From JAYWIG01 sp043789035 (GTDB lineage Bacteria; Pseudomonadota; Gammaproteobacteria; Burkholderiales; Burkholderiaceae_E): a DNA stretch of 39,119 nucleotides. Both the position numbers and the translations under genes were made by a program. The DNA lies in assembly GCA_043789035.1 (NCBI GenBank), contig JAYWIG010000254.1, positions 1-39,119 of the forward strand, read 5' to 3'. The notes under the pieces are model-generated. The model ran no database searches. It saw only the letters and a program-made list of their open reading frames with translations, and had not been told where the DNA came from. Shown here in pieces: positions 24,076 to 31,785 of the stretch (position 1 is its first letter; each line of letters begins with the position of its first letter).

Positions 24076-25416
24076 ATGGCGTCAACGCTTATTCGCAATG
24101 CCACCGTCATCACGATGGAGGCCGAGGGTGTTCTAAGGAACGCCGATGTCTTAATCAGTGGTGATGACATCTCTGCGATCGATGTTGGGCAATCCGCCAA
24201 TGGTGCTGAGACGGTTGACGGAACGGGCTACATTGTGATTCCTGGCTTGATCAATGCTCATATGCATACTTGGCAAACAGCCTTGCGGGGCGTTGCCGCG
24301 AATTGGACGCTACTGGAATATTTCCAGAAAATGCATGCGGGCCTGGCAACTGTGTTTAATCCAGAAGATTTGCATATTGCAACCCTAGTTGGTGCGTTGA
24401 ATCAAATCAATTGTGGCACCACTACTTTGGGTGACTGGTGCCATAACAATCGAACATCAGAGCATAACGATGCCGCCATTGCAGGCTTGCTGGAAAGCGG
24501 CATTCGAGCCGCGTTTTTTCATGGCACACCCAAGCCAGACCCAAAGCCCGGCGAAAAACCTTTTTGGGAAGTGCCGCATCCGCGTGCAGAAATCGAGCGA
24601 CTGATTGCTAAGCATAAGGGCAACCCATTATTGAATATTCACGCGGCCATTCTTGGGCCACACTATTCAACGATGGAAGTCGCTTTGCATGATTTTCGAA
24701 TGGCCGAAGAGCTCGGAATTATTGCGTCCTTGCATCAAGGTGGTGGGCCAGCACGTACGCCGAACGGTTGGCAGCGATTAGAGGCGGAGGGTTTGCTGGG
24801 GGACCACGTCAATATCGTTCACGGTCATGCGCTAAATGATGAGCAACTGAAGCGCTTTTGTGACCTTGGCATTTCTTTTTCGGCAGCAGCAGAAAATGAA
24901 ATGTCGCAAGGCCACGGACACCCGATTACGGGGCGATTAAAGGCATTTGGTAAAGCACCTTCCTTGGGCGTCGACTTGGAATCTGTATTGAGTGGCGATA
25001 TGTTGAGCCAAGCCAGAGTGGCTTTAGGTATGCAGCGCACTTTAGATAATTTTGCCTTTCGCGAAAAGCATGGCAGCATCCCGCCCACGTCAACCATTAC
25101 TACCCTAGAAGCGCTTTCATGGGTGACGATTGAAGGCGCGCGTATGTTGAAAGCGTTGGACAGAATTGGCACGTTAAAAGTGGGTAAGCAAGCTGATCTA
25201 GTGATGATTAGAGCCGATGATCTGAACATGCAACCAGTGCATAATCCTGTGAGTACGGTGGTAATGCAAACATCGCTCGCCAATATTGATAGTGTGATGA
25301 TCGCAGGGCAATGGAAAAAGCGCGCTGGCAAATTATTGGGCGTGGATTTAGCGCCGAAGATCGCCGCTTTGAACGCATCGGGTAAAAAAATTACGAATGC
25401 CCTAGGTATAAATTAG
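24076..25416 (+). CDS. Amidohydrolase of the AtzA/TrzN/cytosine-deaminase-like group
   Basis: A 446-residue metal-dependent hydrolase. The first metal motif is NAHMHTWQ (H62, H64); further metal and catalytic positions appear in ASLHQGGG, IVHGHAL and the late LGVDLES (Asp). The C-terminal DRIGTLKVGKQADLVMI stretch is the usual beta-sandwich end of this superfamily. Members deaminate or dechlorinate N-heterocycles such as triazines, guanine and S-adenosylhomocysteine. The context with a binding protein and two beta-hydroxyacid dehydrogenases suggests use of an imported nitrogen compound; the substrate cannot be named. It starts nine bases after the dehydrogenase stop. Confidence 0.88.
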   Translation: MASTLIRNATVITMEAEGVLRNADVLISGDDISAIDVGQSANGAETVDGTGYIVIPGLINAHMHTWQTALRGVAANWTLLEYFQKMHAGLATVFNPEDLHIATLVGALNQINCGTTTLGDWCHNNRTSEHNDAAIAGLLESGIRAAFFHGTPKPDPKPGEKPFWEVPHPRAEIERLIAKHKGNPLLNIHAAILGPHYSTMEVALHDFRMAEELGIIASLHQGGGPARTPNGWQRLEAEGLLGDHVNIVHGHALNDEQLKRFCDLGISFSAAAENEMSQGHGHPITGRLKAFGKAPSLGVDLESVLSGDMLSQARVALGMQRTLDNFAFREKHGSIPPTSTITTLEALSWVTIEGARMLKALDRIGTLKVGKQADLVMIRADDLNMQPVHNPVSTVVMQTSLANIDSVMIAGQWKKRAGKLLGVDLAPKIAALNASGKKITNALGIN

Positions 25417-25440
25417 ACTTAAAACGAGTTGGAGACGAGT

Positions 25441-26421
25441 ATGAATTTTTCTTATACAAAAACGCTATTGCAAGTATTTTTTGGTGTCGCTGCTCTGTCG
25501 CTGATGGCAACTGCTCAGGCGCAAAGCTGGCCGAACAAGCCGATTAAATTTATTGTCCCGTTTACAGCGGGTAGCGGTACCGACATCATTGCGCGAACTG
25601 TTGGTGAAGCCATGAGCCGCGGTTTGGGGCAACCAATTGTGGTCGAAAATAAACCCGGTGCTGGTGGCACTATTGGCGCTGCGCAGGTAGCTAAAAGCGA
25701 GCCTGATGGTTATACGATTCTGATTCATTCGTCCGGCCATGCAGTTAACCCTGCAATTTATCCGAACCTCAGTTATGACACGATCAAAGATCTCACAGGC
25801 ATTACCCCGCTAGCCGCTTTGCCGAATGTCATGGTTGTGCCTATCCAAAGGGGCTGGAAAAGTGTGAGTGATGCGCTTGCCGCCGCCAAAGACAAGCCAG
25901 GTGCTTTGAACTATGCTTCGGCGGGCCTTGGAAGTGCAACGCATCTAAATGCTGAGAAATTCAAGCTTCAAGCGGGCATTGATGCCGTACACGTGCCGTT
26001 CAAAGGTACGCCCGAGGCAATTAATGAAATTGTTGGTGGTCGTATCGACTGGTATTTTTCCCCACTTTCACCGGTCATCGGGCTGATTAAAGAAGGAAAA
26101 ATACAGGCGTTGGCGGTTAGTACTCCAAGAAGAACAGCAGCTCTGCCGAATGTTCCTACCACCGTAGAAGCTGGCGTACCCGGTTCGGACTACATTTTTT
26201 GGGTAGGTATGATCGCACCATCAAGCACACCGCCAGCCATATTGAAGCGCTTGCATGATGAGGCAAGCAAGGCGCTAGAAAGTGCCGACGTAAAAGAGCG
26301 TATGAGTAAACTAGGGGCTGACCCGTTTATTTTACCGAGCGATACTTTTAATGCTTACATTCGGTCGGAGATTGAATCGGCTGCCCGGATTGCGAAGGCG
26401 GCGAATTTGAAGGCGCAGTAG
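25441..26421 (+). CDS. Bug-family periplasmic solute-binding protein
   Basis: About 326 residues. The ATG at 25441 follows GGAGACGAG and starts a clear Sec signal peptide ending in ATAQAQS; an upstream TTG at 25429 lies within the ribosome binding site region and is rejected. The mature protein begins WPNKPIKFIVPFTAGSGTDIIART, with VVENKPGAGGTIGAAQVAKSEPDGYTI, the Bug fold signature. No TctAB membrane genes accompany it on this strand; the divergent tctCBA could supply them. It is followed by AT-rich operator repeats and then hipBA. Confidence 0.92.
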   Translation: MNFSYTKTLLQVFFGVAALSLMATAQAQSWPNKPIKFIVPFTAGSGTDIIARTVGEAMSRGLGQPIVVENKPGAGGTIGAAQVAKSEPDGYTILIHSSGHAVNPAIYPNLSYDTIKDLTGITPLAALPNVMVVPIQRGWKSVSDALAAAKDKPGALNYASAGLGSATHLNAEKFKLQAGIDAVHVPFKGTPEAINEIVGGRIDWYFSPLSPVIGLIKEGKIQALAVSTPRRTAALPNVPTTVEAGVPGSDYIFWVGMIAPSSTPPAILKRLHDEASKALESADVKERMSKLGADPFILPSDTFNAYIRSEIESAARIAKAANLKAQ

Positions 26422-26544
26422 TTATTTATTCGATCGTTTATATTTTATAGTTTAAAGTCAAGTTCTTTGAAAATATAAACGATCTTTTATATTTTAGATT
26501 TTTAAGTTAGTATTGTTCATTATTTATTCGATCGAATATATTTT
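26422..26544. promoter_or_regulatory. Operator array upstream of hipBA
   Basis: Four related AT-rich elements around GATC. TTATTTATTCGATCGTTTAT (26422-26441, continuing TATTTT to 26446) recurs at 26520-26544 with two mismatches in 25 bases. GATCGTTTATATTTT (26432-26446) is the exact reverse complement of 26470-26484. A 26-base near-palindrome with two mismatches spans 26470-26495. HipB proteins bind several such palindromes to silence their own operon, so this array is a likely set of HipB operators. Confidence 0.65.
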
Positions 26545-26749
26545 GAATAGTCTTCAATTCGGATTGTTAGTGCGCGAAGCGCGTAAAAAAGCGAACCTTA
26601 CCCAAGCCGAAGCTGCGGCGCTTTGCGCTGTGAGCGTACCCTTTTTTAGTCATTTGGAGGGTGGTAAACCGACCATTCAACTGGAGAAGGCATTGCACGT
26701 GGCTGCTCAGCTAGGTCTTCGGTTGAGCTTAAAGTCCGAGGCATCATGA
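26543..26749 (+). CDS. hipB: HipB-type antitoxin, XRE-family repressor
   Basis: About 68 residues, essentially one helix-turn-helix domain of the HTH_3/XRE type: LLVREARKKANLTQAEAAAL, then CAVSVPFFSHLEGGKPTIQLEKAL and LGLRLSL. No ATG is available; the TTG at 26543 gives a natural N-terminus, whereas the TTG at 26513 would run through the second operator repeat (26520-26544). Family knowledge: HipB binds HipA, neutralises it and represses the operon. Its stop overlaps the hipA start as ATGA. The start is uncertain. Confidence 0.8.
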   Translation: MNSLQFGLLVREARKKANLTQAEAAALCAVSVPFFSHLEGGKPTIQLEKALHVAAQLGLRLSLKSEAS

Positions 26750-28014
26750 ACTTATACTGTGATGAAGCGCTAGTTGGTTCTTTAAGTCTTTCCGGCAAGG
26801 CTTGGAAGTTAGAGTTCACTAGCACAGCTGCGTCACCTTTATCACCGCATCTCCCGAGCCACAAAGGCAGTCGTGCAGAGAGCCACGACGTGCAAAACTT
26901 CTTTGTAAACTATTTGCCAGAGGAGCCATTTGCAGAACGAGTCGCGGCCAGGCTTTCGCCCCGACCTCGGAGCTTCGAAGAATGGTTTGTAGCGCTTGGG
27001 CAGGAGCTAACTGGGGCTTACGCCTTAACACCGTCAGGTGGTGATTTAGCGCCAGCTGAGTATGTTGACTTGCCATATGTAAATCTTGTTGAAAGCATGC
27101 AAAGCAGCAGGCATCGTGCAGACGCTATTTCTTTCAATTTGAACGATAGTCAATCGCTTCCCCGTCTTTCGCTTGCTGGTGCGCAAGACAAATTTGCCCT
27201 TTGGTTCGACCCTAGTTTAGCAAGTACTGACGCGCGTTTTAAGATTCCCAAAGGCAGAGCAGCCTCGACCCACATCTTCAAGCCAGAAAGTACGGACACT
27301 CGCTATCCAATGTTGCCAGCGACTGAGTTTGCTTGTACAAAACTCGCTCAGACCATCGGTTTGCCTGTGCCGATTTGTGAAATTATGACGATTGGTGGCG
27401 TGCGTACTTTGGTATCGAAACGCTTTGATCGTCAGGTGACGGCAAACCACATCAAGAGGGTTCACCAGATTGATTTATGTCAGATGCTTAATTTGCCGAG
27501 GGAGCGTAAATACGCCAGCCAAAACGCTGGAGTAGATACTGAGCAATTCTTTTCCGCTTGCGCGCATTTATCTGTACCCGCGTTAGCGCGACGTGCGCAT
27601 TTGCGAGGCTGGTTGTTTAACTTTCTGATTGGAAATCACGACGCTCACGCAAAAAACTATTCGTTCTTGTATCTTGACGGATGGCAAGTTGCACCACTTT
27701 ATGATTTGATTTGCGTTATTCCTTACCTTCCCAACCAAAGCTTGTCGATGGGGTTGTTGAACGAATATCGACCGGGTTGGTTTGAACGCGAACACTGGTT
27801 GGGTTTAGCAGGTCTTGCTGGCGTTACGAATGCTTATCTTGCGCAAGAAATGAAAGCCATGGTGCAAAGCGTACAAGATGCTGCTAAGCCCTTAGCGAGT
27901 TTACTGCTCGAACACTTGAACGATGATGAGCTCGCGTTTTTGTCGCAACGGGTTAACCCGATTATTGTTGAACGTGCTGGGTTATTACTTAAAGCAGCCA
28001 GCGAGATCATTTAA
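26746..28014 (+). CDS. hipA: HipA-type serine/threonine kinase toxin
   Basis: A 422-residue protein close in length to E. coli HipA. Visible parts: an N-terminal couple domain (about 1-100), the LSLAGAQDKFAL loop (S142 is the position comparable to the autophosphorylated region), STHIFKPE, VSKRFDR with HQIDLCQML, the catalytic GNHDAHAKNYS (D299) and the magnesium-binding LYDLICVIPY (D320). All kinase residues appear intact. HipA phosphorylates glutamyl-tRNA synthetase or related targets and induces dormancy. The gene is coupled to hipB and sits inside a catabolic operon, 17 bases before a dehydrogenase gene. Confidence 0.92.
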   Translation: MNLYCDEALVGSLSLSGKAWKLEFTSTAASPLSPHLPSHKGSRAESHDVQNFFVNYLPEEPFAERVAARLSPRPRSFEEWFVALGQELTGAYALTPSGGDLAPAEYVDLPYVNLVESMQSSRHRADAISFNLNDSQSLPRLSLAGAQDKFALWFDPSLASTDARFKIPKGRAASTHIFKPESTDTRYPMLPATEFACTKLAQTIGLPVPICEIMTIGGVRTLVSKRFDRQVTANHIKRVHQIDLCQMLNLPRERKYASQNAGVDTEQFFSACAHLSVPALARRAHLRGWLFNFLIGNHDAHAKNYSFLYLDGWQVAPLYDLICVIPYLPNQSLSMGLLNEYRPGWFEREHWLGLAGLAGVTNAYLAQEMKAMVQSVQDAAKPLASLLLEHLNDDELAFLSQRVNPIIVERAGLLLKAASEII

Positions 28015-28031
28015 AGGTTTTAGAGGTAACT

Positions 28032-28916
28032 ATGACAGTTCTGAGAAGTATCCACGTCTTAGGCATTGGCAAAATGGGCTTGCCAATGGCAACCTTGTTA
28101 CACAACGCTGGCTATGACGTTACGGTCTCGGACGTTAGTTCCGAGCGACTTGATCGTGCCGCTGAACGTAGCTTGAAGATCGTTCATAGTCAGGTTATTC
28201 CTGGTCCTGCCAAGGTGTTAGTGTCATCGATTCCAGATGATGCTGCATTGCTAGCGATTGCCCACCAAGTTGCGGCTCAAGCAACAAGGGGGGCTACTTG
28301 GATCGATACCAGCACAGTGTCGCCGACTGCGTCTGCGCAAGCCGCGGCTATTTGCGAGCAGTCTGGCATCGCTTACTTACGTTGCACAGTATCGGGTAAT
28401 AACCATATGATGGAGGCGGCGCAGGTAACGGTGATGGCATCAGGCCCTCGGTCAGTATTCGATTCACTTGAGCCGCTATTGAAGTGCTTTGGCCCGACAG
28501 TTTTTTATCTTGGCGATGCCGAACAATCCCGCTTAATGAAGTTAGTGATCAACTTGATGATCGTGCAAACCAGCGCAATGTTGGGTGAGGCTTTATCGTT
28601 AGGTGAGAAGGGCGGTTTAGATTGGCAGGCCATGTGGCGGGTGATTGCGGCGAGTGCGGTCGGTTCACCCATCGTCAAAGCGAAAGCCGTGCAACTAAGC
28701 CAGCGCGATTACACGCCTACTTTCACGGTGCTGCAAATGGTGAAAGATATGGATTTAATGCTAAGCGAGGCAAATCGATTGCAAGTGCCGTTGCCGCAAA
28801 CTTCGTTAACAAGGCAGGCAATGATGTCGGCCTTGGCGCATGGGTTTGCTGAGCAAGATTATGCGTCAGTGATTAAAGTTGCGGAGATGGCTGCAGGTTT
28901 GAAACCCGCTAAGTAA
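28032..28916 (+). CDS. Second beta-hydroxyacid dehydrogenase-family protein
   Basis: A 294-residue NAD(P)-binding protein with GIGKMG at 11-16, CTVSGN around 118-123, the catalytic Lys position K170 in RLMKLVINLM, and VKDMDL near the C-terminus. It is clearly related to the dehydrogenase at 23140 but diverged. It starts with an ATG after AGAGGTAA, 17 bases after hipA, so its expression may depend on the hipBA promoter or on read-through from the Bug gene. It probably belonged to the 23140-26421 operon before hipBA arrived. It ends in a clear terminator. Confidence 0.88.
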   Translation: MTVLRSIHVLGIGKMGLPMATLLHNAGYDVTVSDVSSERLDRAAERSLKIVHSQVIPGPAKVLVSSIPDDAALLAIAHQVAAQATRGATWIDTSTVSPTASAQAAAICEQSGIAYLRCTVSGNNHMMEAAQVTVMASGPRSVFDSLEPLLKCFGPTVFYLGDAEQSRLMKLVINLMIVQTSAMLGEALSLGEKGGLDWQAMWRVIAASAVGSPIVKAKAVQLSQRDYTPTFTVLQMVKDMDLMLSEANRLQVPLPQTSLTRQAMMSALAHGFAEQDYASVIKVAEMAAGLKPAK

Positions 28917-28957
28917 CGCCGATATCTGGCGTTACTTAGCCAGATCTGGCTATTTTT
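28913..28957 (+). terminator. Rho-independent terminator after the catabolic operon
   Basis: Two hairpins overlap or follow the stop codon: GTAACGCC (28913-28920) pairs with GGCGTTAC (28928-28935), and the perfect 16-base palindrome TAGCCAGATCTGGCTA (28937-28952) is followed by TTTTT (28953-28957). The second stem plus U-tract has the form of an intrinsic terminator for rightward transcription. Confidence 0.7.
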
Positions 28958-29013
28958 GGCTCTTTCTGTCAAAATGACGTTTTCTAAGATGGCTTGAACG
29001 GAAGGGCGTCAAT

Positions 29014-29268
29014 ATGCAAGTGAATATTCTTGAAGCGAAAAATAGGCTTTCTGAGCTCATCAAATCAGCGCAAGCTGGGCAAGATGTGGTGATCGCGAAT
29101 CGAGGCCAACCGGTTGTACGTCTTGTTCCAACCGAATCAAAATCAACCATTAAGCAAGACCGTAATTTACTAGTTTGGTTGCAAAGTAATCCGCTGCCTA
29201 AGCATGCTCAAAAGAGTGCTTCTGAAATTGATGCTGGAATTCTGCATGAGCGTCAGGCATGGGATTGA
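29014..29268 (+). CDS. Phd/YefM-type antitoxin
   Basis: An 84-residue protein with the Phd/YefM N-terminal DNA-binding fold: VNILEAKNRLSELIKSAQAG followed by QDVVIANRGQPVVRLVP, and a polar C-terminal tail that would wrap the toxin. The family binds its own promoter and neutralises a PIN or RelE/Doc toxin. It overlaps the PIN-domain gene by 10 bases, the standard toxin-antitoxin arrangement. The upstream interval follows the terminator at 28957 and contains the promoter; a short GTCA-aaa-TGAC dyad there could be its operator. Confidence 0.9.
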   Translation: MQVNILEAKNRLSELIKSAQAGQDVVIANRGQPVVRLVPTESKSTIKQDRNLLVWLQSNPLPKHAQKSASEIDAGILHERQAWD

Positions 29269-29663
29269 TTTATCTCGACTCATGCGTGCTGATTTACTTG
29301 GTCGAAAATCACCCAATGTGGTCTTTGCAAATTCAGAACAAGATGGCGCAGGAAGCGGCGGATTCGTTTGCAATTTCACCGCTAGTAAAACTTGAGTGTC
29401 TTGTGAAACCGCTGCAAACAGGAGATCTCGTTTTGCAAAAGCGCTATGAATTGGTGTTTATAGAGCTAAGTTTGCTGCAGTTAGGCGATGATGTGTTCTT
29501 GCAAGCAGCGCAACTTCGAGCTCGCTTTGGCCTCAAAACACCTGATGCATTGCATCTAGCCTGCGCTCAAGCAAATGAGTGTCGGTCCCTTTGGACAAAT
29601 GATGATCGCTTGCTGCAAGCCAGTCATGGCCTAGCCTGTTCTATTTCGACACCGCCAATTTAA
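29259..29663 (+). CDS. VapC-type PIN-domain toxin ribonuclease
   Basis: A 134-residue PIN domain protein. The acidic active-site set is complete: D7 in IYLDSCVLIYLVE, E46 in LVKLECLVK, D96 in TPDALHLA and D115/D116 in WTNDDRL. VapC toxins are magnesium-dependent endoribonucleases that often cut tRNA or 23S rRNA. It overlaps the antitoxin gene by 10 bases and, at its 3' end, overlaps the convergent LysE gene by 23 bases. Confidence 0.92.
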   Translation: MGLIYLDSCVLIYLVENHPMWSLQIQNKMAQEAADSFAISPLVKLECLVKPLQTGDLVLQKRYELVFIELSLLQLGDDVFLQAAQLRARFGLKTPDALHLACAQANECRSLWTNDDRLLQASHGLACSISTPPI

Positions 29664-30264
29664 TCCCAAACCCAATTAAAAACATCCCTGCGATTTTGTT
29701 CATTGCCCCGGTTGTCTTTGGGCTTGCGCGAAGCTTCTCCGCCGCGAAGTGGGTAATCATCACCACGATAAAGCCATAGATAAATGTCAACACTGCAATG
29801 GTGCCAGCCATGACCGCAAACGTCGGTAGGCCGCGATGCGTGCCTGGGTCGACAAATAGCGGGAAAAAGGCCATGTAAAACACAATAGCCTTCGGGTTCA
29901 AAAGCGTAATGAATAACGATTGTTTGAAGTAATGTCGTGGTTCGATTTTTAAAATCGGCGCATCACCAGCTTTCGCCAAAATCATTCTCACACCAAGGTA
30001 GCTGAGATAGATTGCACCGCCGTATTGCACGGCTTTGAATGCGGAAGGGTAGGTGGCTAGTAATGTTGCAACGCCTGCAACTGCCAGCCACATTAAGACC
30101 TGATCGCCCGCGATAACGCCGAATGTTGACGCTAAACCTCCAGCAATCTTGCCTTTGCTTGTCGACGTAATTAGCGCCAAATTTCCGGGGCCGGGAATGA
30201 GAAGGAAGACAATAATTGCGATGCAAAACGCACCATAGTCTGCGATACCATAAAATGAGTTCAT
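29641..30264 (-). CDS. LysE/RhtB-family amino acid exporter
   Basis: A 207-residue inner-membrane protein with about six hydrophobic helices. The family pattern is visible: FLLIPGPGNLALITSTSKGKIAGG with the PGPG motif near the N-terminus, YGGAIYLSYLGVRM, and FITLLNPKAIVFYMAFFPLFVDP. Members export amino acids or homoserine lactone-like metabolites. The gene runs against the PIN toxin and overlaps it by 23 bases. It follows the crotonase-fold gene by 23 bases on the same strand and probably ends that operon. Confidence 0.92.
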   Translation of the reverse strand: MNSFYGIADYGAFCIAIIVFLLIPGPGNLALITSTSKGKIAGGLASTFGVIAGDQVLMWLAVAGVATLLATYPSAFKAVQYGGAIYLSYLGVRMILAKAGDAPILKIEPRHYFKQSLFITLLNPKAIVFYMAFFPLFVDPGTHRGLPTFAVMAGTIAVLTFIYGFIVVMITHFAAEKLRASPKTTGAMNKIAGMFLIGFGIKLAVSK

Positions 30265-30287
30265 GTCAGTTTGCCTATTTAGTTAGC

Positions 30288-30989
30288 CTATTTTTTCTTT
30301 GCTCGCTCGCGGTATTGAATAATCCGCTGTTTTAAGCCCGGTAGCGAAGCGCTTCTAATCAACGCTGCCATATCTGCGTCTGCTCTTCCGTTGCTACGTG
30401 ATGCTGCCCGAATTGCAGCGGCGGCATCGCGGTTCACAACAAGTTCCCCTGATGTATGGTCAGTAATGTACCCGGTGGCCAAACCTTTGTGTATCGCAGT
30501 GTTCGCGTCGAACTCTTTGCCATGGAGTATCAGGTGCCTCGCCTCATCGCTACCGATACGATCAGTGAGCCGACCAGTTCCTAGCGCAATACCAAACTGT
30601 GCACCGGGGAATCGAAAGGTCGTGTTTGGTTCGATAACTCGGTGTTCACAGGCTACAAAGATATCTGCGCCAGCACCCCAGGCTCGGCCTTTCGCATATG
30701 CTTTTGTGGTGATTGGTGCTGCCCAAATTAGCGCCAGGAAGGTTTCGATTCGAACGAGCCGATGCAGTAAATCGCCATCGGTTTCATTGTCCAAATTCGA
30801 TAGATCTAGGCCAGTGCAAAAATGGGAACCTTCTGCGTGAAGTTCAATCGTGTCAATATTTCTATTGGCTAGCGCTAGCGTGGTTTGCTCAATCAATGCT
30901 TCGACCATCACGAAGCTTAGGGCGTTACCTTTGCCCGGGTTGTTGAGCGTAAGCTTGGTAACTTTGCCGTTGTGTTCGACGTTAAGCAT
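30288..30989 (-). CDS. Crotonase-fold (enoyl-CoA hydratase/isomerase family) protein
   Basis: About 233 residues. The crotonase fold is recognisable: the first oxyanion stretch EGSHFCTGLDLSNLD, the second KGRAWGAGADIFVACEHR, and FRFPGAQFGIALGTGRL. The two hydratase glutamates (normally in a PE motif and in the following Gly-rich turn) are not seen: these positions read FPGAQ and ALGTG. It is therefore more likely a non-hydratase crotonase (isomerase, thioesterase or hydrolase). The ATG at 30989 overlaps the thiol dioxygenase stop by eight bases, so the two are coupled; the longer frame from 31046 has no supporting start signal. Confidence 0.82.
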   Translation of the reverse strand: MLNVEHNGKVTKLTLNNPGKGNALSFVMVEALIEQTTLALANRNIDTIELHAEGSHFCTGLDLSNLDNETDGDLLHRLVRIETFLALIWAAPITTKAYAKGRAWGAGADIFVACEHRVIEPNTTFRFPGAQFGIALGTGRLTDRIGSDEARHLILHGKEFDANTAIHKGLATGYITDHTSGELVVNRDAAAAIRAASRSNGRADADMAALIRSASLPGLKQRIIQYRERAKKK

Positions 30990-31542
30990 GTAACTGCCCC
31001 GGAACGTCGTAGCCCGACACAAAGCTACTGATGCTGCCGCTCGCATCGAGTTTGTGACGGTTTACCTCACCAATGTCTGCACCATACACGTGAATGCTGA
31101 CTGTCACGCCTTTTTCCAATGCATTGCTGACTTTGTGCCAGTCGTGGTCTGGTGGATAAACGGCCTCAACATCGCCTGGTTTCATCACATGTGTATGGCC
31201 GGTCGCCGTCGGTTGCCCATTTACTAGCGCATATTCCTCGCAACGCTCTGCACCTTCTAAGACACCGACTAAACCCCAAACCGTGTGATTGTGTATGGGC
31301 GTTTGGTGCCCGGTATCCCAAACAAAACTAACCACCGAAAACCGTTTTTGTGGGTCCTTGTGCAATAAGTATTGGGCGTATCGATCCGGTCTAGCTTGTT
31401 TCAACTCTACCGGTAACCAAGTACTTGTTTTGACCAAATCAGCAAGCTTTTTTCGAGCGTGCATTACAACGTCATTCTGCGGTAATTGCAGGCCGACGAG
31501 CTTTGTCATGTCGTCAATAAATTGGGCAAATTGAATATTCAT
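30982..31542 (-). CDS. Cysteine dioxygenase-family thiol dioxygenase, probably 3-mercaptopropionate type
   Basis: A 186-residue cupin. The iron ligands are H84 and H86 in TPIHNHTVWG and H136 in DWHKVSN; the Ser-His-Tyr outer-sphere triad is in SIHVYG (S149, H151, Y153). The substrate-binding position that is Arg60 in mammalian cysteine dioxygenase appears as Gln (Q57 in RYAQYLL), the pattern of Gln-type bacterial 3-mercaptopropionate dioxygenases. The product would be 3-sulfinopropionate, or cysteine sulfinate if it takes cysteine. It precedes and overlaps the crotonase-fold gene and follows the VF530-type gene on the same strand. Confidence 0.88.
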   Translation of the reverse strand: MNIQFAQFIDDMTKLVGLQLPQNDVVMHARKKLADLVKTSTWLPVELKQARPDRYAQYLLHKDPQKRFSVVSFVWDTGHQTPIHNHTVWGLVGVLEGAERCEEYALVNGQPTATGHTHVMKPGDVEAVYPPDHDWHKVSNALEKGVTVSIHVYGADIGEVNRHKLDASGSISSFVSGYDVPGQLHA

Positions 31543-31553
31543 GGTTTCGTAGT

Positions 31554-31775
31554 TTATTGATTCGTATTAAGCGCCTGTAAATATAGCGCTTCGACTTTAG
31601 CGCGGGCCCAAGGCGTGCGGCGAAGAAACTTTAAACTCGAAGCCACACTTGGGTCGCTGTAAAAGCATCGAATCGGAATTTGTTGCGCAAGCGCTTCCCA
31701 GCCATAGTAGTTCGATAGGTCGGTCACCATTTTTTCTAAGGTGATGCCGTGTAGTTGGTTGTTGGCTTGCGTCAT
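31554..31775 (-). CDS. VF530/DUF2132-family small protein
   Basis: A 73-residue protein from the ATG at 31775; the longer version from 31817 would overlap the end of dusC. It matches the VF530/DUF2132 pattern: LHGITLEKMVTDLSNYYGW, then IPIRCF and DPSVASSLKFLRRTPWAR. The family is small, all-alpha and suggested to bind DNA; function is not settled. It sits between dusC and the thiol dioxygenase in one leftward gene series. Confidence 0.82.
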   Translation of the reverse strand: MTQANNQLHGITLEKMVTDLSNYYGWEALAQQIPIRCFYSDPSVASSLKFLRRTPWARAKVEALYLQALNTNQ

Positions 31776-31785
31776 AGTTTCGTAT

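Noticed and set aside
26513..26542. Longer N-terminus of HipB from the TTG at 26513
   Set aside because: The extra codons run through the second copy of the operator repeat and add residues not needed by the helix-turn-helix domain.
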